Positions 34,977 to 43,570 of a DNA stretch of 44,421 nucleotides are shown here, piece by piece (positions within the stretch are counted from its first letter, which is position 1; the number at the start of each line of letters is the position of its first letter). The stretch covers positions 1 through 44,421 of the forward strand of contig NZ_SOHA01000022.1 of the NCBI RefSeq assembly GCF_004403065.1. Direction: 5' to 3'. The translations under genes and the position numbers were made by a program. Source of the stretch: Cryobacterium cryoconiti (GTDB lineage Bacteria; Actinomycetota; Actinomycetes; Actinomycetales; Microbacteriaceae). Below the pieces are notes generated by a model. It ran no database searches and was not told where the DNA came from. It saw only the letters and a list, made by a program, of their open reading frames with translations.

Positions 34977-35562
34977 TTTTAGGCTTCTCTGTCGCGATGC
35001 CGCCGACCAGGGTTTGGAAGATGAGCTCGGCCACGTCGACGTCGGAGTGCTTCGTGGTGGGCGCGGCTCGCACGGCAGCAATGAGCAGGGAAGCCATGGC
35101 TGTGACGATCCAGTCCGGTGACAGGTCCGAACGGATGTCCCCCTCACGCTGGCCCCGCTTGACGACCTCCACCACGGGGGCGAGAACCTGGTCGCGCTGG
35201 GTGAGGAATCGCGGACTGGAGTCCGATGCCTTCATCAGAATGATGCGGAAGCGCATCCCGTGCTTGCCCAGCTCTCCGATGACGCGCCGGAGCACCTCCA
35301 GGGCGCTCCCGTCGTCGAGGCGACACGCATGGAGGGTCTCCGCCGCGCGCGTGAGCGCCTCCGCCTGGATCGCCTTGAGCAGCGTCTGCCGGTTGCTGAA
35401 ATGGCGGTAGAGGGTGGCGCGGGTCAGGTTCGCCGCCTGCGCCACATCCGCCATCGAGGAGTCGGGGTCACGGGCGAGCACATCGGCCGCCGCCGCAAGC
35501 AGAGCCCGCTGGTGGCGTTCCACATCGATGCGCGGGACTGCTGGCTGTTTAGGGCTGGGCAT
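34972..35562 (-). CDS. TetR-family repressor
   Basis: A 196-residue regulator. The N-terminal HTH (about 18-65) has RALLAAAADVLARDP, MADVAQAANLTRATLYRHF with the conserved recognition helix, and SNRQTLLKAI. The C-terminal ligand domain is divergent. ATG 35562 is supported by AAAGG; longer in-frame starts overlap the SnoaL remnant. It is the probable repressor of the downstream mmpL gene, by position and by the palindrome at its 3' end. Ligand unknown. Confidence 0.9.
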   Translation of the reverse strand: MPSPKQPAVPRIDVERHQRALLAAAADVLARDPDSSMADVAQAANLTRATLYRHFSNRQTLLKAIQAEALTRAAETLHACRLDDGSALEVLRRVIGELGKHGMRFRIILMKASDSSPRFLTQRDQVLAPVVEVVKRGQREGDIRSDLSPDWIVTAMASLLIAAVRAAPTTKHSDVDVAELIFQTLVGGIATEKPKN

Positions 35563-35924
35563 GGTGCCTTTCCGAGGAGTGCGTCGATGTCGAGAATACG
35601 CGACCGGGGCATCCGTGCTCCCGCGGTCGAGGTGCCGGTCAGAGTCCACTCGGAGACGCCGACGACGATGCCGTCGCAGACACTGTCAAAGCACACCCAG
35701 TGCCGGTCGTCGCCGTAGCGCACGTCGGGGATGCCCTCGAAGCGCCTGGCGAGTCCCGCCCTGACCGCCTCCTTGCTCTCGAACCGGTCGCCGCGCGGCT
35801 TGGCACCCCTCGGCATGTAGACGACGCAGTCGTCGGCGAAGTAGCTCATGATGGCGTCCAGGTCATGGCGATTGAAGGCATCCAGGAAGCCTTTCAGAGC
35901 TTCGCGTGTCACTGTCTCGCCCAT
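35424..35924 (-). pseudogene. 3'-truncated SnoaL/NTF2-like gene
   Basis: The first ~102 residues from ATG 35924 form a SnoaL-like ketosteroid-isomerase fold (LKGFLDAFNRHDLDAIMSYF, DDCVVYMPRG, GIVVGVSEWTLTGT). The last strands, normally a RGCDFFEFRDGKI-type segment of ~27 residues, are absent. After about 35619 the frame reads through unrelated sequence and 139 bp into tetR in another frame before a stop. A GTG at 35981 would extend the N-terminus. It may produce a non-functional protein. Confidence 0.65.
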
Positions 35925-36096
35925 GTGAACCTGCCCGGCGATTCCACCGGGCGTCTCGTCGTCGCGGCCGGTTGCGTTCACCAGGCCAACCTGCTGTGAC
36001 AGTAACCAGCGGCGGTCCCCGCTTCAAGGAGCGTTCCCACAGCGCCTGCCCACGATTGGCCCGGTGCTGAAGGCAGCCGGCTTGAGGTTCCGGGGC

Positions 36097-36153
36097 TGAG
36101 GGGTCGCAAATCGACCTTCAGCACCCTCTGGAAGGTCGCTTTGCGACCCCTCA
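36097..36153. repeat. Intergenic imperfect palindrome, 14 + 7 bp stem
   Basis: TGAGGGGTCGCAAA (36097-36110) pairs with TTTGCGACCCCTCA (36140-36153); after one T/C mismatch CGACCTT (36112-36118) pairs with AAGGTCG (36132-36138); loop 13 nt. It lies between divergent genes, so a terminator role is unlikely. The rest of 35982-36190 shows no gene. Confidence 0.85.
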
Positions 36154-36190
36154 CAGAGGACGGAGCCCCCAGGATCACCCGGCAGGTGAG

Positions 36191-36209
36191 TGGTACGATA
36201 TCCAGTACC
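36191..36209 (+). promoter_or_regulatory. Promoter and candidate operator of yefM-yoeB
   Basis: TGG followed by TACGAT (36194-36199) is an extended -10. It overlaps an inverted repeat GGTAC (36192-36196)/GTACC (36205-36209), whose GTAC cores recall the TGTACA-type sites known for YefM. Autoregulation by the antitoxin-toxin complex is expected from the family. Confidence 0.45.
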
Positions 36210-36234
36210 GAAATGCGAGCGAAGGGCTGACGAC

Positions 36235-36480
36235 ATGGCAATCACGGCTTCCCAGGCGCGGGCACAACTGTTCCCGCTGATCGAAAAGGTCAACGAGGAC
36301 CACATGCCGATCGAGATCGTCTCGAAGAAGGGCAGCGCGGTTCTGATGTCGCTCGCCGACTATCAGGCACTCGAAGAAACCGCCTATCTGCTCCGCTCCC
36401 CCGCCAACGCGACGCGGCTGCTCGAGAGCATTGCGCAGCATCGTGCCGGCACGGCGACCGAGCGCCCGCTGGGCGAGTGA
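36235..36480 (+). CDS. yefM: Type II antitoxin, Phd/YefM family
   Basis: An 81-residue antitoxin. ITASQARAQLFPLIEKV forms the N-terminal DNA-binding part typical of YefM, VLMSLADYQALEETAYL the central helix, and the C-terminal tail is the flexible toxin-binding segment. It overlaps yoeB by GTGA. It neutralises YoeB and represses its own operon. Length and order are standard. Confidence 0.93.
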   Translation: MAITASQARAQLFPLIEKVNEDHMPIEIVSKKGSAVLMSLADYQALEETAYLLRSPANATRLLESIAQHRAGTATERPLGE

Positions 36481-36731
36481 ACATCGTCTTCACCGACGTG
36501 GGCTGGGACGACTACCAGCACTGGGTCGCCACAGACAGGGCGATGGTCAAGCGCATCAACAAGCTCACCGCCGACGTGCAACGAACGCCATTCACCGGCA
36601 TCGGCAAACCCGAAACGCTGAAGCACCAGCTTTCGGGCTATTGGTCCCGCCGAATCACGGAGGAGCACCGCCTGGTCTATGCCGTGGAGGAGAACCAGAT
36701 CGTCGTGATCGCGGCGAGGTACCACTACTAG
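36477..36731 (+). CDS. yoeB: Type II toxin, YoeB mRNA interferase
   Basis: An 84-residue RelE-superfamily toxin that cleaves mRNA on the ribosome. The catalytic residues Glu46, Arg65, His83 and Tyr84 fall at the same numbers as in E. coli YoeB; the C-terminus is ARYHY. GTG start inside the antitoxin stop. All key residues are intact, so the pair is probably functional. Confidence 0.94.
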   Translation: MNIVFTDVGWDDYQHWVATDRAMVKRINKLTADVQRTPFTGIGKPETLKHQLSGYWSRRITEEHRLVYAVEENQIVVIAARYHY

Positions 36732-36754
36732 GGGCGGTCGGGCATCCGTTTCGG

Positions 36755-36816
36755 TCAGAACGGGGCTGGTCAGAACGGCGCGTCGTCAGAACGGGGCTGG
36801 TCAGAACGGTGCGTCG
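36755..36816. repeat. 31-bp tandem duplication across the stop of the DUF222 gene
   Basis: Units 36755-36785 and 36786-36816 differ at one base. Each consists of two ~15-bp half-units starting TCAGAACGG. The stop codon of the minus-strand DUF222 gene (36801-36803) is inside the second unit, so the first unit is an extra copy of the gene's last codons and stop placed in the 3' untranslated part. Confidence 0.85.
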
Positions 36817-38084
36817 TCGGGCAGCGGCGGCCGGTCGGGTCTCGACGTTCGGGGAGCAGCCGATCCCGGTGGGGCGATCGGGGTGGACGGCTCCGTCACG
36901 AACTCGCGGCCGGTCGGTGAGTGCCAGGTGAGGATGCCGCCCGGCTCCTGCTTCACCGTCCACCCGGTCTCGGACTTCAGAGCATGGCACCCCGGACAGA
37001 GGTGGGCCAGGTTGTCGTGGGCTGTGCGGCCGCCGTCTTGCCACTCATGGGTATGATCGAGGTCCGCGGTGCGCGCGGGCTGGTTGCACCCGGCGAAGCG
37101 GCAGGTTTCGTCGCGCAAACGGAGGAACCGCCGCATCTCTTTCGTCACCTTGTAACGGGTGCGGCCGACCGAGAGCACGACGCCGGTCTCGGGATGAACC
37201 AGGATGCGCGTGAAGCTCGACGCCCGGGAGGCCAGGTCGCGGGCCGTGTCGGGGTCGATCGGCCCATAGCCCTCGAGGTAGCCGGGTTCTTCGCTGTGGC
37301 CGAGGAGGGTCATCACCGGGACCGTGATCTGAACCGTGGCCCGCACGCCCTTGCCGACTCCCGACGGGGTCACACCGTCGACCAGCAGGTCGCTGATCAC
37401 GTCGGTGCGCACCTGGGTGAGCGTGCGCGTCTCCCCCGGCCCCTGGAGACCCCGGGCGAAGTCGTTTGCACGACTGAAGATGGAATGCACGATGTCGGCG
37501 CTCGTGGTGACGCTCAGGGTCGCCATTCCGTCGGGTTCCGCCTGCACCCAGGAGGTGCGGTCGCGGAAGGACTTCTCCCGCCGGGCGGTGATCGACTCGG
37601 GATGCAGGCGCTCGCGCAGCACGCGAGCCTTGTGCTTGAGCTTGGCCGCGGTGAGGGTGCGCGCGGCCGGCAGCAGCGCCTCTTCGAAGGCGGCCAGGGC
37701 CTCGGTGGGCACCGACCAAGCCTGGCCGATCAGCACCTGGGCGTGCCGGTAGCTGATCTCGCCGGCCTCGAGTGCCGCCCGGGTGGCAGGCAGGTCGTCG
37801 GCCAGAGCCTGGGACTCGGCGATCAGGCTCACGGCGGTGGGTTCGGGAATGTGCAGGGTGCAGGCCAGCTCGCTCGAGAACTCACGCCGGGCGATCTCGG
37901 CCGGGTCCCACCGGGCACTCGTGTTGCGGGGAGCGTTCGCGGCCGTGGCTTCGCTGAACCGGCGGGCCTCGTCGATCATCTCGGCCCGCTGCGCGAAGCC
38001 CCGCGCCAGGCTGCGGTCGAGCGCGGAGATCGCGTCGAATCGCGAGCCGAGCTGGGCCTGCGCGGTGCTGACTGAGGGGGTCAT
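36801..38084 (-). CDS. DUF222 / 13E12-family HNH endonuclease
   Basis: A 427-residue protein. The long helical DUF222 region is followed by an HNH nuclease domain near 350-395: CRFAGCNQPARTADLDH, with a two-Cys zinc site, then HDNLAHLCPGCHALK. These multi-copy actinobacterial proteins are called 13E12 repeat family in mycobacteria; their role is unclear and a mobile-element link is suspected. Start ATG 38084 is preferred, but GTG 38093 and ATG 38114 are in frame and no SD decides. The C-terminus is Pro-rich and ends in a duplicated segment. Confidence 0.85.
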   Translation of the reverse strand: MTPSVSTAQAQLGSRFDAISALDRSLARGFAQRAEMIDEARRFSEATAANAPRNTSARWDPAEIARREFSSELACTLHIPEPTAVSLIAESQALADDLPATRAALEAGEISYRHAQVLIGQAWSVPTEALAAFEEALLPAARTLTAAKLKHKARVLRERLHPESITARREKSFRDRTSWVQAEPDGMATLSVTTSADIVHSIFSRANDFARGLQGPGETRTLTQVRTDVISDLLVDGVTPSGVGKGVRATVQITVPVMTLLGHSEEPGYLEGYGPIDPDTARDLASRASSFTRILVHPETGVVLSVGRTRYKVTKEMRRFLRLRDETCRFAGCNQPARTADLDHTHEWQDGGRTAHDNLAHLCPGCHALKSETGWTVKQEPGGILTWHSPTGREFVTEPSTPIAPPGSAAPRTSRPDRPPLPDDAPF

Positions 38085-38232
38085 GACAATCACGTTACGG
38101 GGTACCACTGACATTCCACGAGGTTTTCTCGGGGGTGTGAATAAGCTGGTCAAAGTATTTTTGTGGAGGAATAGCTGAGGCCACACCGGCGCCTCGCCGG
38201 GCCGCCAGGCTGCCGGGCCACCGGGCGAGCCC

Positions 38233-39159
38233 CTACGGGTGCAGGCTGGCCGCGGCGACTCGGCCCACGGCCTCCGTCACCTGGTCCAGCAGCCGGGAGG
38301 CGATATTCCAGCGCTGCCAGTAGAGCACCACGTCGATCGGATGCCCCGGCGCCAGTTCCACGAGCCGGCCGTCGCCGAGTTCGGTGAGGCATTGCTGCTC
38401 GGGCAGCAGCCCCCATCCCAGGCCGAGAACCACCGCGCGGGCGAAGTCGGCCGAGGTGGGGATGTGGTGACGCGGCACATCCGTGGCCCGCCCTCCCAGG
38501 CCGCGCAGAAACCGGTGCTGCAGGTCGTCGCGACGGTCGAAATTCACCATCGGGGCCGTGTCGAGCCCCGAGAGGTCAAGCCCGGCAAGGTCGGGCCCCG
38601 CACTACCGCCGGCGACGCCGCCCAGCCAGGCATCGACGAACCGGGGGCTGGCCACGGCCCGGTAGCGCATCGAGCCCAGCCGCGTCGAGCTGCAGCCCTG
38701 CACCGCCTCCGCCGTCGAGGTGACCGCCGCCATCACGGCGCCCGAACGCAGCAGCGAGGTGGTGTGCTCCTGGTCTTCGCGGTAGATGTCGAAGACCGCG
38801 CCGCTATCGGCAGGCACGGCAGCGAGCGCATCGAGGAACCAGGTGCCCAGGGAATCGGCGTTGACCGCCAACGCCAGCGAGGTGCGGCCGCCCGCCTGCA
38901 GACCCGCGCCGAGCTCGGTGGCCACGTCGCTCTCGAGCAGCTGCACCTGGCGCGCATGCCGCAGCACGATGTCGCCGGCAGCGGTGGGAACGACCGGGTT
39001 CACCCGCTGGATCAGCACCTGACCGGCCGCCTGTTCCATGGCCTTGACCCGTTGCGAGACAGCGGATGCCGTCACCCGCAGCCGCTGCGCCGCCGCCTCG
39101 AACGTTCCCTCCTCGACGAGCGCCACGAGGGTGCGCAGGTGGTCCAACTGGAATGCCAT
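38233..39159 (-). CDS. lysG: LysR-type regulator of lysE (LysG/ArgP family)
   Basis: A 308-residue LysR regulator. The N-terminal HTH (LDHLRTLVALVEEGTFEAAA, TASAVSQRVKAME) is followed by a periplasmic-binding-protein-like effector domain. Sequence and divergent position next to lysE match the LysG/ArgP group, which activates export when lysine or arginine accumulates. The ATGATG start offers 39162 or 39159; GAGG is better placed for the latter. Confidence 0.9.
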   Translation of the reverse strand: MAFQLDHLRTLVALVEEGTFEAAAQRLRVTASAVSQRVKAMEQAAGQVLIQRVNPVVPTAAGDIVLRHARQVQLLESDVATELGAGLQAGGRTSLALAVNADSLGTWFLDALAAVPADSGAVFDIYREDQEHTTSLLRSGAVMAAVTSTAEAVQGCSSTRLGSMRYRAVASPRFVDAWLGGVAGGSAGPDLAGLDLSGLDTAPMVNFDRRDDLQHRFLRGLGGRATDVPRHHIPTSADFARAVVLGLGWGLLPEQQCLTELGDGRLVELAPGHPIDVVLYWQRWNIASRLLDQVTEAVGRVAAASLHP

Positions 39160-39218
39160 CATTAGCCTCGCTTAGGTATGCTGCGTAAGTTTAGCTGTAC
39201 TGCATGCGGCGCGTCTCC

Positions 39219-39224
39219 TAGATT
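39219..39224 (+). promoter_or_regulatory. -10 box of lysE; likely leaderless transcript
   Basis: TAGATT ends 7 bp before the A of the lysE ATG at 39232, and no SD precedes that ATG. Transcription would start at the initiation codon. A LysG site should lie in the 72-bp lysG-lysE gap. Confidence 0.45.
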
Positions 39225-39231
39225 TGCCAGC

Positions 39232-39861
39232 ATGGATTTCGCCACCACCCTCCTCCCCGCGCTCTTCGGGTTCGGCACCGGGCTTGCCCTGATCGTGGCG
39301 ATCGGCGCGCAGAACGCCTACGTTCTGCGGCTCGGGATCGAGGGGCGCACCCGCACCATCCTGCCGGCGGTGCTGATCTGTGCCATTTCGGATGCCGCGC
39401 TCATCTTCGCGGGGATCCTCGGCATCGGCCTCGTGGTGGAGCAGATCCCGGTGGCGCTGGTCGTGATCCGCTTCGTCGGGGCCGCGTTCCTGCTGGCCTA
39501 CGGGGTGTTCGCCGCCGTTCGGGCGTTCAAACCGGGGGCCCTGGTGGCGGATGCCTCACCGATCCCGATCAGCACCCGGGTCGCCGTGGTGACCATGCTC
39601 GCGCTGACCTGGCTGAACCCGCACGTCTACCTCGACACCCTGATCTTCCTCGGCTCGGTCGCCAACCAGCAAGGCGAGGCCGCCCGCTGGTGGTGGGGCG
39701 CCGGTGCGATCACGGGCAGCTTCGTGTGGTTCTTCAGCCTCGGTTTCGGAGCCCGCCATCTGCGGCGGTTCTTCTCCCGCCCAGGCTCGTGGCGCATCCT
39801 CGACGGTTTCATCGCCGTCGTGATGCTCTCGCTCGGTGCAGGGATGGCGTTCGGGGTGTAG
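39232..39861 (+). CDS. lysE: LysE-family basic amino acid exporter
   Basis: A 209-residue membrane protein with about six hydrophobic segments. IVAIGAQNAYVLRLGIEG is the family N-terminal signature and LALTWLNPHVYLDTLIFLGSVA the conserved central motif. It exports L-lysine and L-arginine using the proton gradient. Divergent from lysG as in corynebacteria. ATG 39232 fits the family start. Confidence 0.93.
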   Translation: MDFATTLLPALFGFGTGLALIVAIGAQNAYVLRLGIEGRTRTILPAVLICAISDAALIFAGILGIGLVVEQIPVALVVIRFVGAAFLLAYGVFAAVRAFKPGALVADASPIPISTRVAVVTMLALTWLNPHVYLDTLIFLGSVANQQGEAARWWWGAGAITGSFVWFFSLGFGARHLRRFFSRPGSWRILDGFIAVVMLSLGAGMAFGV

Positions 39862-39880
39862 CAGCGCCCGGCGGGGAGCT

Positions 39881-39943
39881 CCGCGAGAGCGCACAATCTG
39901 CCCCCATGCTCAGCGGGAGAGGGCAGATAGTGCGCTCTCGCGG
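39881..39943. repeat. Intergenic imperfect palindrome, 14 + 8 bp stem
   Basis: CCGCGAGAGCGCAC (39881-39894) pairs with GTGCGCTCTCGCGG (39930-39943); after an A/A mismatch ATCTGCCC (39896-39903) pairs with GGGCAGAT (39921-39928); loop 17 nt. It sits between convergent lysE and osmC and could end both transcripts. Confidence 0.88.
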
Positions 39944-39985
39944 GCTGCGACGGATGCTTACCGGCCCAGCCCGCGGCATCCGTTG

Positions 39986-40462
39986 CTAGCCGACGACGAG
40001 GGCTGCCTCCAGCTCGGCCGGGGCGGCGAGCCGCACGGTGACGGGCGTTGCGTTGCCCAGGTTGTCCGAGACCGGGCAGCGGAGGCCGGCCAGGCGGAGC
40101 ACCTCGTCGAGCTGCGCCGTGCTGGAGTCCGAATCGAATTCGGCGATGAGCTCGATGCCCTCGAATCCAGCCCGGTTCTCGGTGGGCAGGCCCATCAGCC
40201 GTGACGGGTCAAGCTCACCCTTCACCGTGAGCCGCAGCGACCGCAGCTCGACGCCCTGCTCCGTGGCGACCATTTGGATGACGACGTTCATGCAGCCGGC
40301 GAGCGAGGCCAGAGCGTATTCGACCGGATTGGGCCCGGCATCCTCACCGCCGAACATGGCGGGCTCGTCGATGATGAACGAGAAATCCCGCACCGAAACG
40401 GCGAGCTTGGTCGGCGATTCCGAGGTTCCGGTGACGGTGACCTTGAGTGGCTTGACAGACAT
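39986..40462 (-). CDS. OsmC-family peroxiredoxin-like protein
   Basis: A 158-residue OsmC/Ohr fold protein. Cys57 in LAGCMNV and Cys129 in RCPVSDNL are the paired redox residues that reduce organic hydroperoxides in this family. GAGGAG lies 8 nt before ATG 40462. YhfA-like OsmC members have this length. Likely cytosolic thiol peroxidase; substrate not shown. Confidence 0.9.
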   Translation of the reverse strand: MSVKPLKVTVTGTSESPTKLAVSVRDFSFIIDEPAMFGGEDAGPNPVEYALASLAGCMNVVIQMVATEQGVELRSLRLTVKGELDPSRLMGLPTENRAGFEGIELIAEFDSDSSTAQLDEVLRLAGLRCPVSDNLGNATPVTVRLAAPAELEAALVVG

Positions 40463-40550
40463 GTTTTCTCTCCTCTGAGAAGTGCCCTGCCGCCCTCAGC
40501 GAGACCGCCAGCGCCCTTTCAGGCTACGCCTCTGCAGCGGAAGAAATGAC

Positions 40551-41705
40551 CTATTCCGCGCACCACACGCCGGCCTGCATCGTTGCCGTGACGTGCAGGT
40601 TCGCGTCGAGCACGATCAGGTCGGCGCGGTGGCCGGCGGCGAGCCGTCCGCGGTCGGGGAGGCCGATCATGTCGGCCGGGTTCTGGGTGGCCGCCCGCAC
40701 CGCCACGTGCAGCGGTACGCCGGCGGTGTGCACGGCGTAGCGCACCGCCGCGTCGAGGGTGAGCAGGCTGCCGGCGATCGTGCCGTCGGCCAGGCGAGCC
40801 TCACCGTCGGCGACGTTCACATCGAGGGCGCCGAGCTTGTACTCGCCCTCGACCGCGCCGGCCGCGGCCATGGCATCCGTCACGAAGACAGGCCGCGACG
40901 GGCTCTCGACAATGAACCGCACCACGGCCGGGTGCAGGTGGACACCGTCGGCGATGAGCTCGGCGAAGACTGTCGGGTCTTCGAGCAGGGCGAGGGCCGG
41001 CCCGGGCTCGCGGTGGTGGATCTGCCGCATCGCGTTGAACACGTGCGTGCCGGCTGTGGCCCCGGCGGCGATGGCCTGCCGGGTCATGTCGTAGTTCGCG
41101 TCAGTGTGCCCGATCGCGGCCACGGCCCCGAAGCCCGTGATCTGGCGCACGGCCGCGAGCCCTCCCGGAAGCTCCGGCGCGATGGTGACCATGCGCACAC
41201 AGCCCCGCCCGGCCCGCATCAGCCGATCGACGGTCTCGGCGTCAGGCTCGCGCAACAGGCTCTCGTCGTGGGCCCCCCGGTGGACTGGGCTCAGCCACGG
41301 CCCCTCCAGGTGGATTCCGGCCAGCACCCCCTCTTCGACCAGCCCGGCCAGGGCCGCCACGGCGCGCTCGAACTCGTCGAGCGGAGCGGTGACGAGACTG
41401 GCCATCATCGTGGTCGTGCCGTGGGCGAGGTGGGTCGCGGTGATCCGCGCCACGGCGGCACCGGTGTCGGCGTCGTTGAAGCTGCGGCCACCCCCGCCGT
41501 GGGTGTGAATGTCGACGTACCCCGGCGCCAGGGTGCTCTGCGCGAAGACATGGTCGGGCCTGCGGGGCGGCTCCCCCGCCCCGCAGGCCACGATCAGCCC
41601 CGCACGGATGTCCACCCACCCCGGCGTGTGCACCGCGTCGGGTGCGATCACGGTTTCGGCAGCGACGAGGAGCGAGTCGGCCGGGGTGGGTGCGGGCAGC
41701 GTCAT
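40551..41705 (-). CDS. nagA: N-acetylglucosamine-6-phosphate deacetylase
   Basis: A 384-residue amidohydrolase that converts GlcNAc-6-P to GlcN-6-P. Metal and active-site motifs: DIHTHGGGG, HLEGPWLSP, IGHTDAN, GTHVFNAM and the catalytic Asp in VTDAMAAAG. Length is normal. No nagB or GlcNAc PTS is next to it; the gene is alone between osmC and the ABC pair. The upstream SD is weak. Confidence 0.93.
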   Translation of the reverse strand: MTLPAPTPADSLLVAAETVIAPDAVHTPGWVDIRAGLIVACGAGEPPRRPDHVFAQSTLAPGYVDIHTHGGGGRSFNDADTGAAVARITATHLAHGTTTMMASLVTAPLDEFERAVAALAGLVEEGVLAGIHLEGPWLSPVHRGAHDESLLREPDAETVDRLMRAGRGCVRMVTIAPELPGGLAAVRQITGFGAVAAIGHTDANYDMTRQAIAAGATAGTHVFNAMRQIHHREPGPALALLEDPTVFAELIADGVHLHPAVVRFIVESPSRPVFVTDAMAAAGAVEGEYKLGALDVNVADGEARLADGTIAGSLLTLDAAVRYAVHTAGVPLHVAVRAATQNPADMIGLPDRGRLAAGHRADLIVLDANLHVTATMQAGVWCAE

Positions 41706-41759
41706 GAAGGCGACTCTAGCGAACGGCCGGAGCCGGGCATCCGTCGCGCCGCACGTGTC

Positions 41760-42611
41760 TTACGCGTCGCGCCGCTTCAGCAGCAGGGCGGCGAGCACGC
41801 TGCTGACCGCGACCCAGCCGAGAACGATGAGCAGGTTCTGCCAGCCCTCCTTGACCTCGCTGAACCCCGACGAGGCGACGATCTCCGGACCGGCATTGCC
41901 GATCAGGTACGGGGAGGCGCTGGTCGCCCACTCGGCCGGAATCAGGCCCAGCACGATCGGGAGCACCAGCAGGATGCCGAGAACCGTGGCGATCCCCCCG
42001 GCGGTGCTGCGGAAGACGGTGCCCATGCCGAGCGCGAAGACCGCGATCAGAGCGAGGAACAGCGGCCCGGCGAAGAGGCCGCGCAGCATGTCGGGCTCGG
42101 CGAGGCCGGCACTGATGTCGCTCTGCGCGAGCACCAGCGACGCCATCAGGTACGCGGCGAGGATGCTGCCGAGGCCCACGAGATAGGTCGCGACGAACAC
42201 CACGACGCCCTTGGCCGCGAGCATCGGCAGACGCTTCGGCACGGCGGTCAGGCTGGACTTGATCATGCCGGTGGAGTACTCGCCCGTGACGGACATGACG
42301 CCGAGCACGGCCACGATCATCTGGGCGAAGAAGATGCCCACCGTCGACGCGGTCACGACGTACCCGACCTGCGCTTCCGGCGGGATCGCCACCCCGGACT
42401 GGTCCAGCCGGCTGGCCAGCGCGATCAGCAGGGCCATGCCCACCGAGACGACGATCACGAGCGCGAACGACCACACGGTCGAGCGCAGGCTCCACAGCTT
42501 GATCCACTCGGAGCGCAGCACGCCCACGAAGCTCAGTCCCGAGCGGGTGGTGACGGATGCGCCGGGCCGGCCGGAGGCATCCGTGACGGAATTCAGGGTG
42601 CTGGTGCTCAT
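41760..42611 (-). CDS. ABC-2 type exporter permease
   Basis: A 283-residue membrane protein with six hydrophobic segments and a long loop after the first, typical of ABC-2 permeases that work with a separate ATPase. It starts 4 nt inside the end of the ATPase gene. The substrate is unknown; such pairs often export antibiotics or peptides. Confidence 0.88.
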   Translation of the reverse strand: MSTSTLNSVTDASGRPGASVTTRSGLSFVGVLRSEWIKLWSLRSTVWSFALVIVVSVGMALLIALASRLDQSGVAIPPEAQVGYVVTASTVGIFFAQMIVAVLGVMSVTGEYSTGMIKSSLTAVPKRLPMLAAKGVVVFVATYLVGLGSILAAYLMASLVLAQSDISAGLAEPDMLRGLFAGPLFLALIAVFALGMGTVFRSTAGGIATVLGILLVLPIVLGLIPAEWATSASPYLIGNAGPEIVASSGFSEVKEGWQNLLIVLGWVAVSSVLAALLLKRRDA

Positions 42612-43570
42612 CGTGCTGCCTCCTGCGGCTCGCTGGTGGCCAGGTCGGCGGCGACGAAATCGTTCGATCCGCCGGTGCGGTACTCCACCTCGTTCTGGGT
42701 GAGGGCCATGTAGGCCTCTTCAAGGGATCCGCGGAGAGCGGAGAGTTCGTGCAGGGCGATGCCCGAGCGGGCGGCCGCATCGCCGATCTCGGCGGGGCTG
42801 AGGCCGACGACCTCGAGCACGTCGGGCTCGAGACCGGTGATGATCACGGCCGGGTTCGCGAGCAGGGCGGCCAACTCGGCGGCACGCGGGCTGCGCACCC
42901 GGGTGGTGCTGCGGCCGCCGGAGTTGATGATGGCGTCGACCGGGGCGTCCGCGATGACCTTGCCGCGACCGAGCACGATCAGGTGGTCGGCGGTGAGGGC
43001 CATCTCACTCATCAGGTGCGAGGAGAGCAGCACCGTGCGTCCCTCGGCGGCGAGGTGGCGCATCAGGTGACGCACCCACTGCACACCCTCGGGGTCGAGG
43101 CCGTTGATCGGCTCGTCGAGGATCAGCGTGGCCGGGTCGCCGAGCAGCGCGGCGGCGATGCCGAGGCGCTGACCCATGCCGAGCGAGAAACCGCCGACGC
43201 GCTTGCGCGCCACGGACTCGAGCCCGGTGAGTTCGATGACCTCCCGCACCCGGCCGGCCGGGATACCGTGCGTCGCCGCGAGGGCGAGCAGGTGGTTATA
43301 AGCCGAGCGACCGGTGTGTACGGCCTTCGCGTCGAGCAATACGCCCACCTCCCGCAGGGGAGCCTTGTGCTCGCGGTAGGGCTTGCCGTTCACGATCACG
43401 GATCCGCTGGTGGGTCGGTCGAGCCCGACCACCATGCGCATCGTCGTGGATTTGCCCGCGCCGTTCGGGCCGAGCAGACCGGTCACCTTGCCGGGTTGCA
43501 CGGTGAAGTCGATGGAATCGACCGCCGTCTTGCTGCCATAGCGTTTGGACAGAGCTTGTGCCTGGATCAA
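42608..43570 (-). CDS. ABC transporter ATP-binding protein
   Basis: A 320-residue ATPase. Walker A GPNGAGKST, signature GFSLGMGQRLG (variant of LSGGQ), Walker B LILDEPINGLDP and H-loop SSHLMSE are all present, followed by a ~100-residue C-terminal region usual in drug-export ATPases. It begins with TTG at 43570, with GAGG upstream; no better start was seen. Translationally coupled to the permease. Confidence 0.92.
   Translation of the reverse strand: MIQAQALSKRYGSKTAVDSIDFTVQPGKVTGLLGPNGAGKSTTMRMVVGLDRPTSGSVIVNGKPYREHKAPLREVGVLLDAKAVHTGRSAYNHLLALAATHGIPAGRVREVIELTGLESVARKRVGGFSLGMGQRLGIAAALLGDPATLILDEPINGLDPEGVQWVRHLMRHLAAEGRTVLLSSHLMSEMALTADHLIVLGRGKVIADAPVDAIINSGGRSTTRVRSPRAAELAALLANPAVIITGLEPDVLEVVGLSPAEIGDAAARSGIALHELSALRGSLEEAYMALTQNEVEYRTGGSNDFVAADLATSEPQEAAR

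Noticed and set aside
36097..36153. Rho-independent terminator
   Set aside because: It lies between divergent genes, where no transcript needs to end; kept as a palindromic repeat.
40482..42713. 743-codon plus-strand open frame
   Set aside because: Antisense to nagA and the ABC permease; low-complexity His/Arg/Gly translation, typical shadow in high-G+C DNA.
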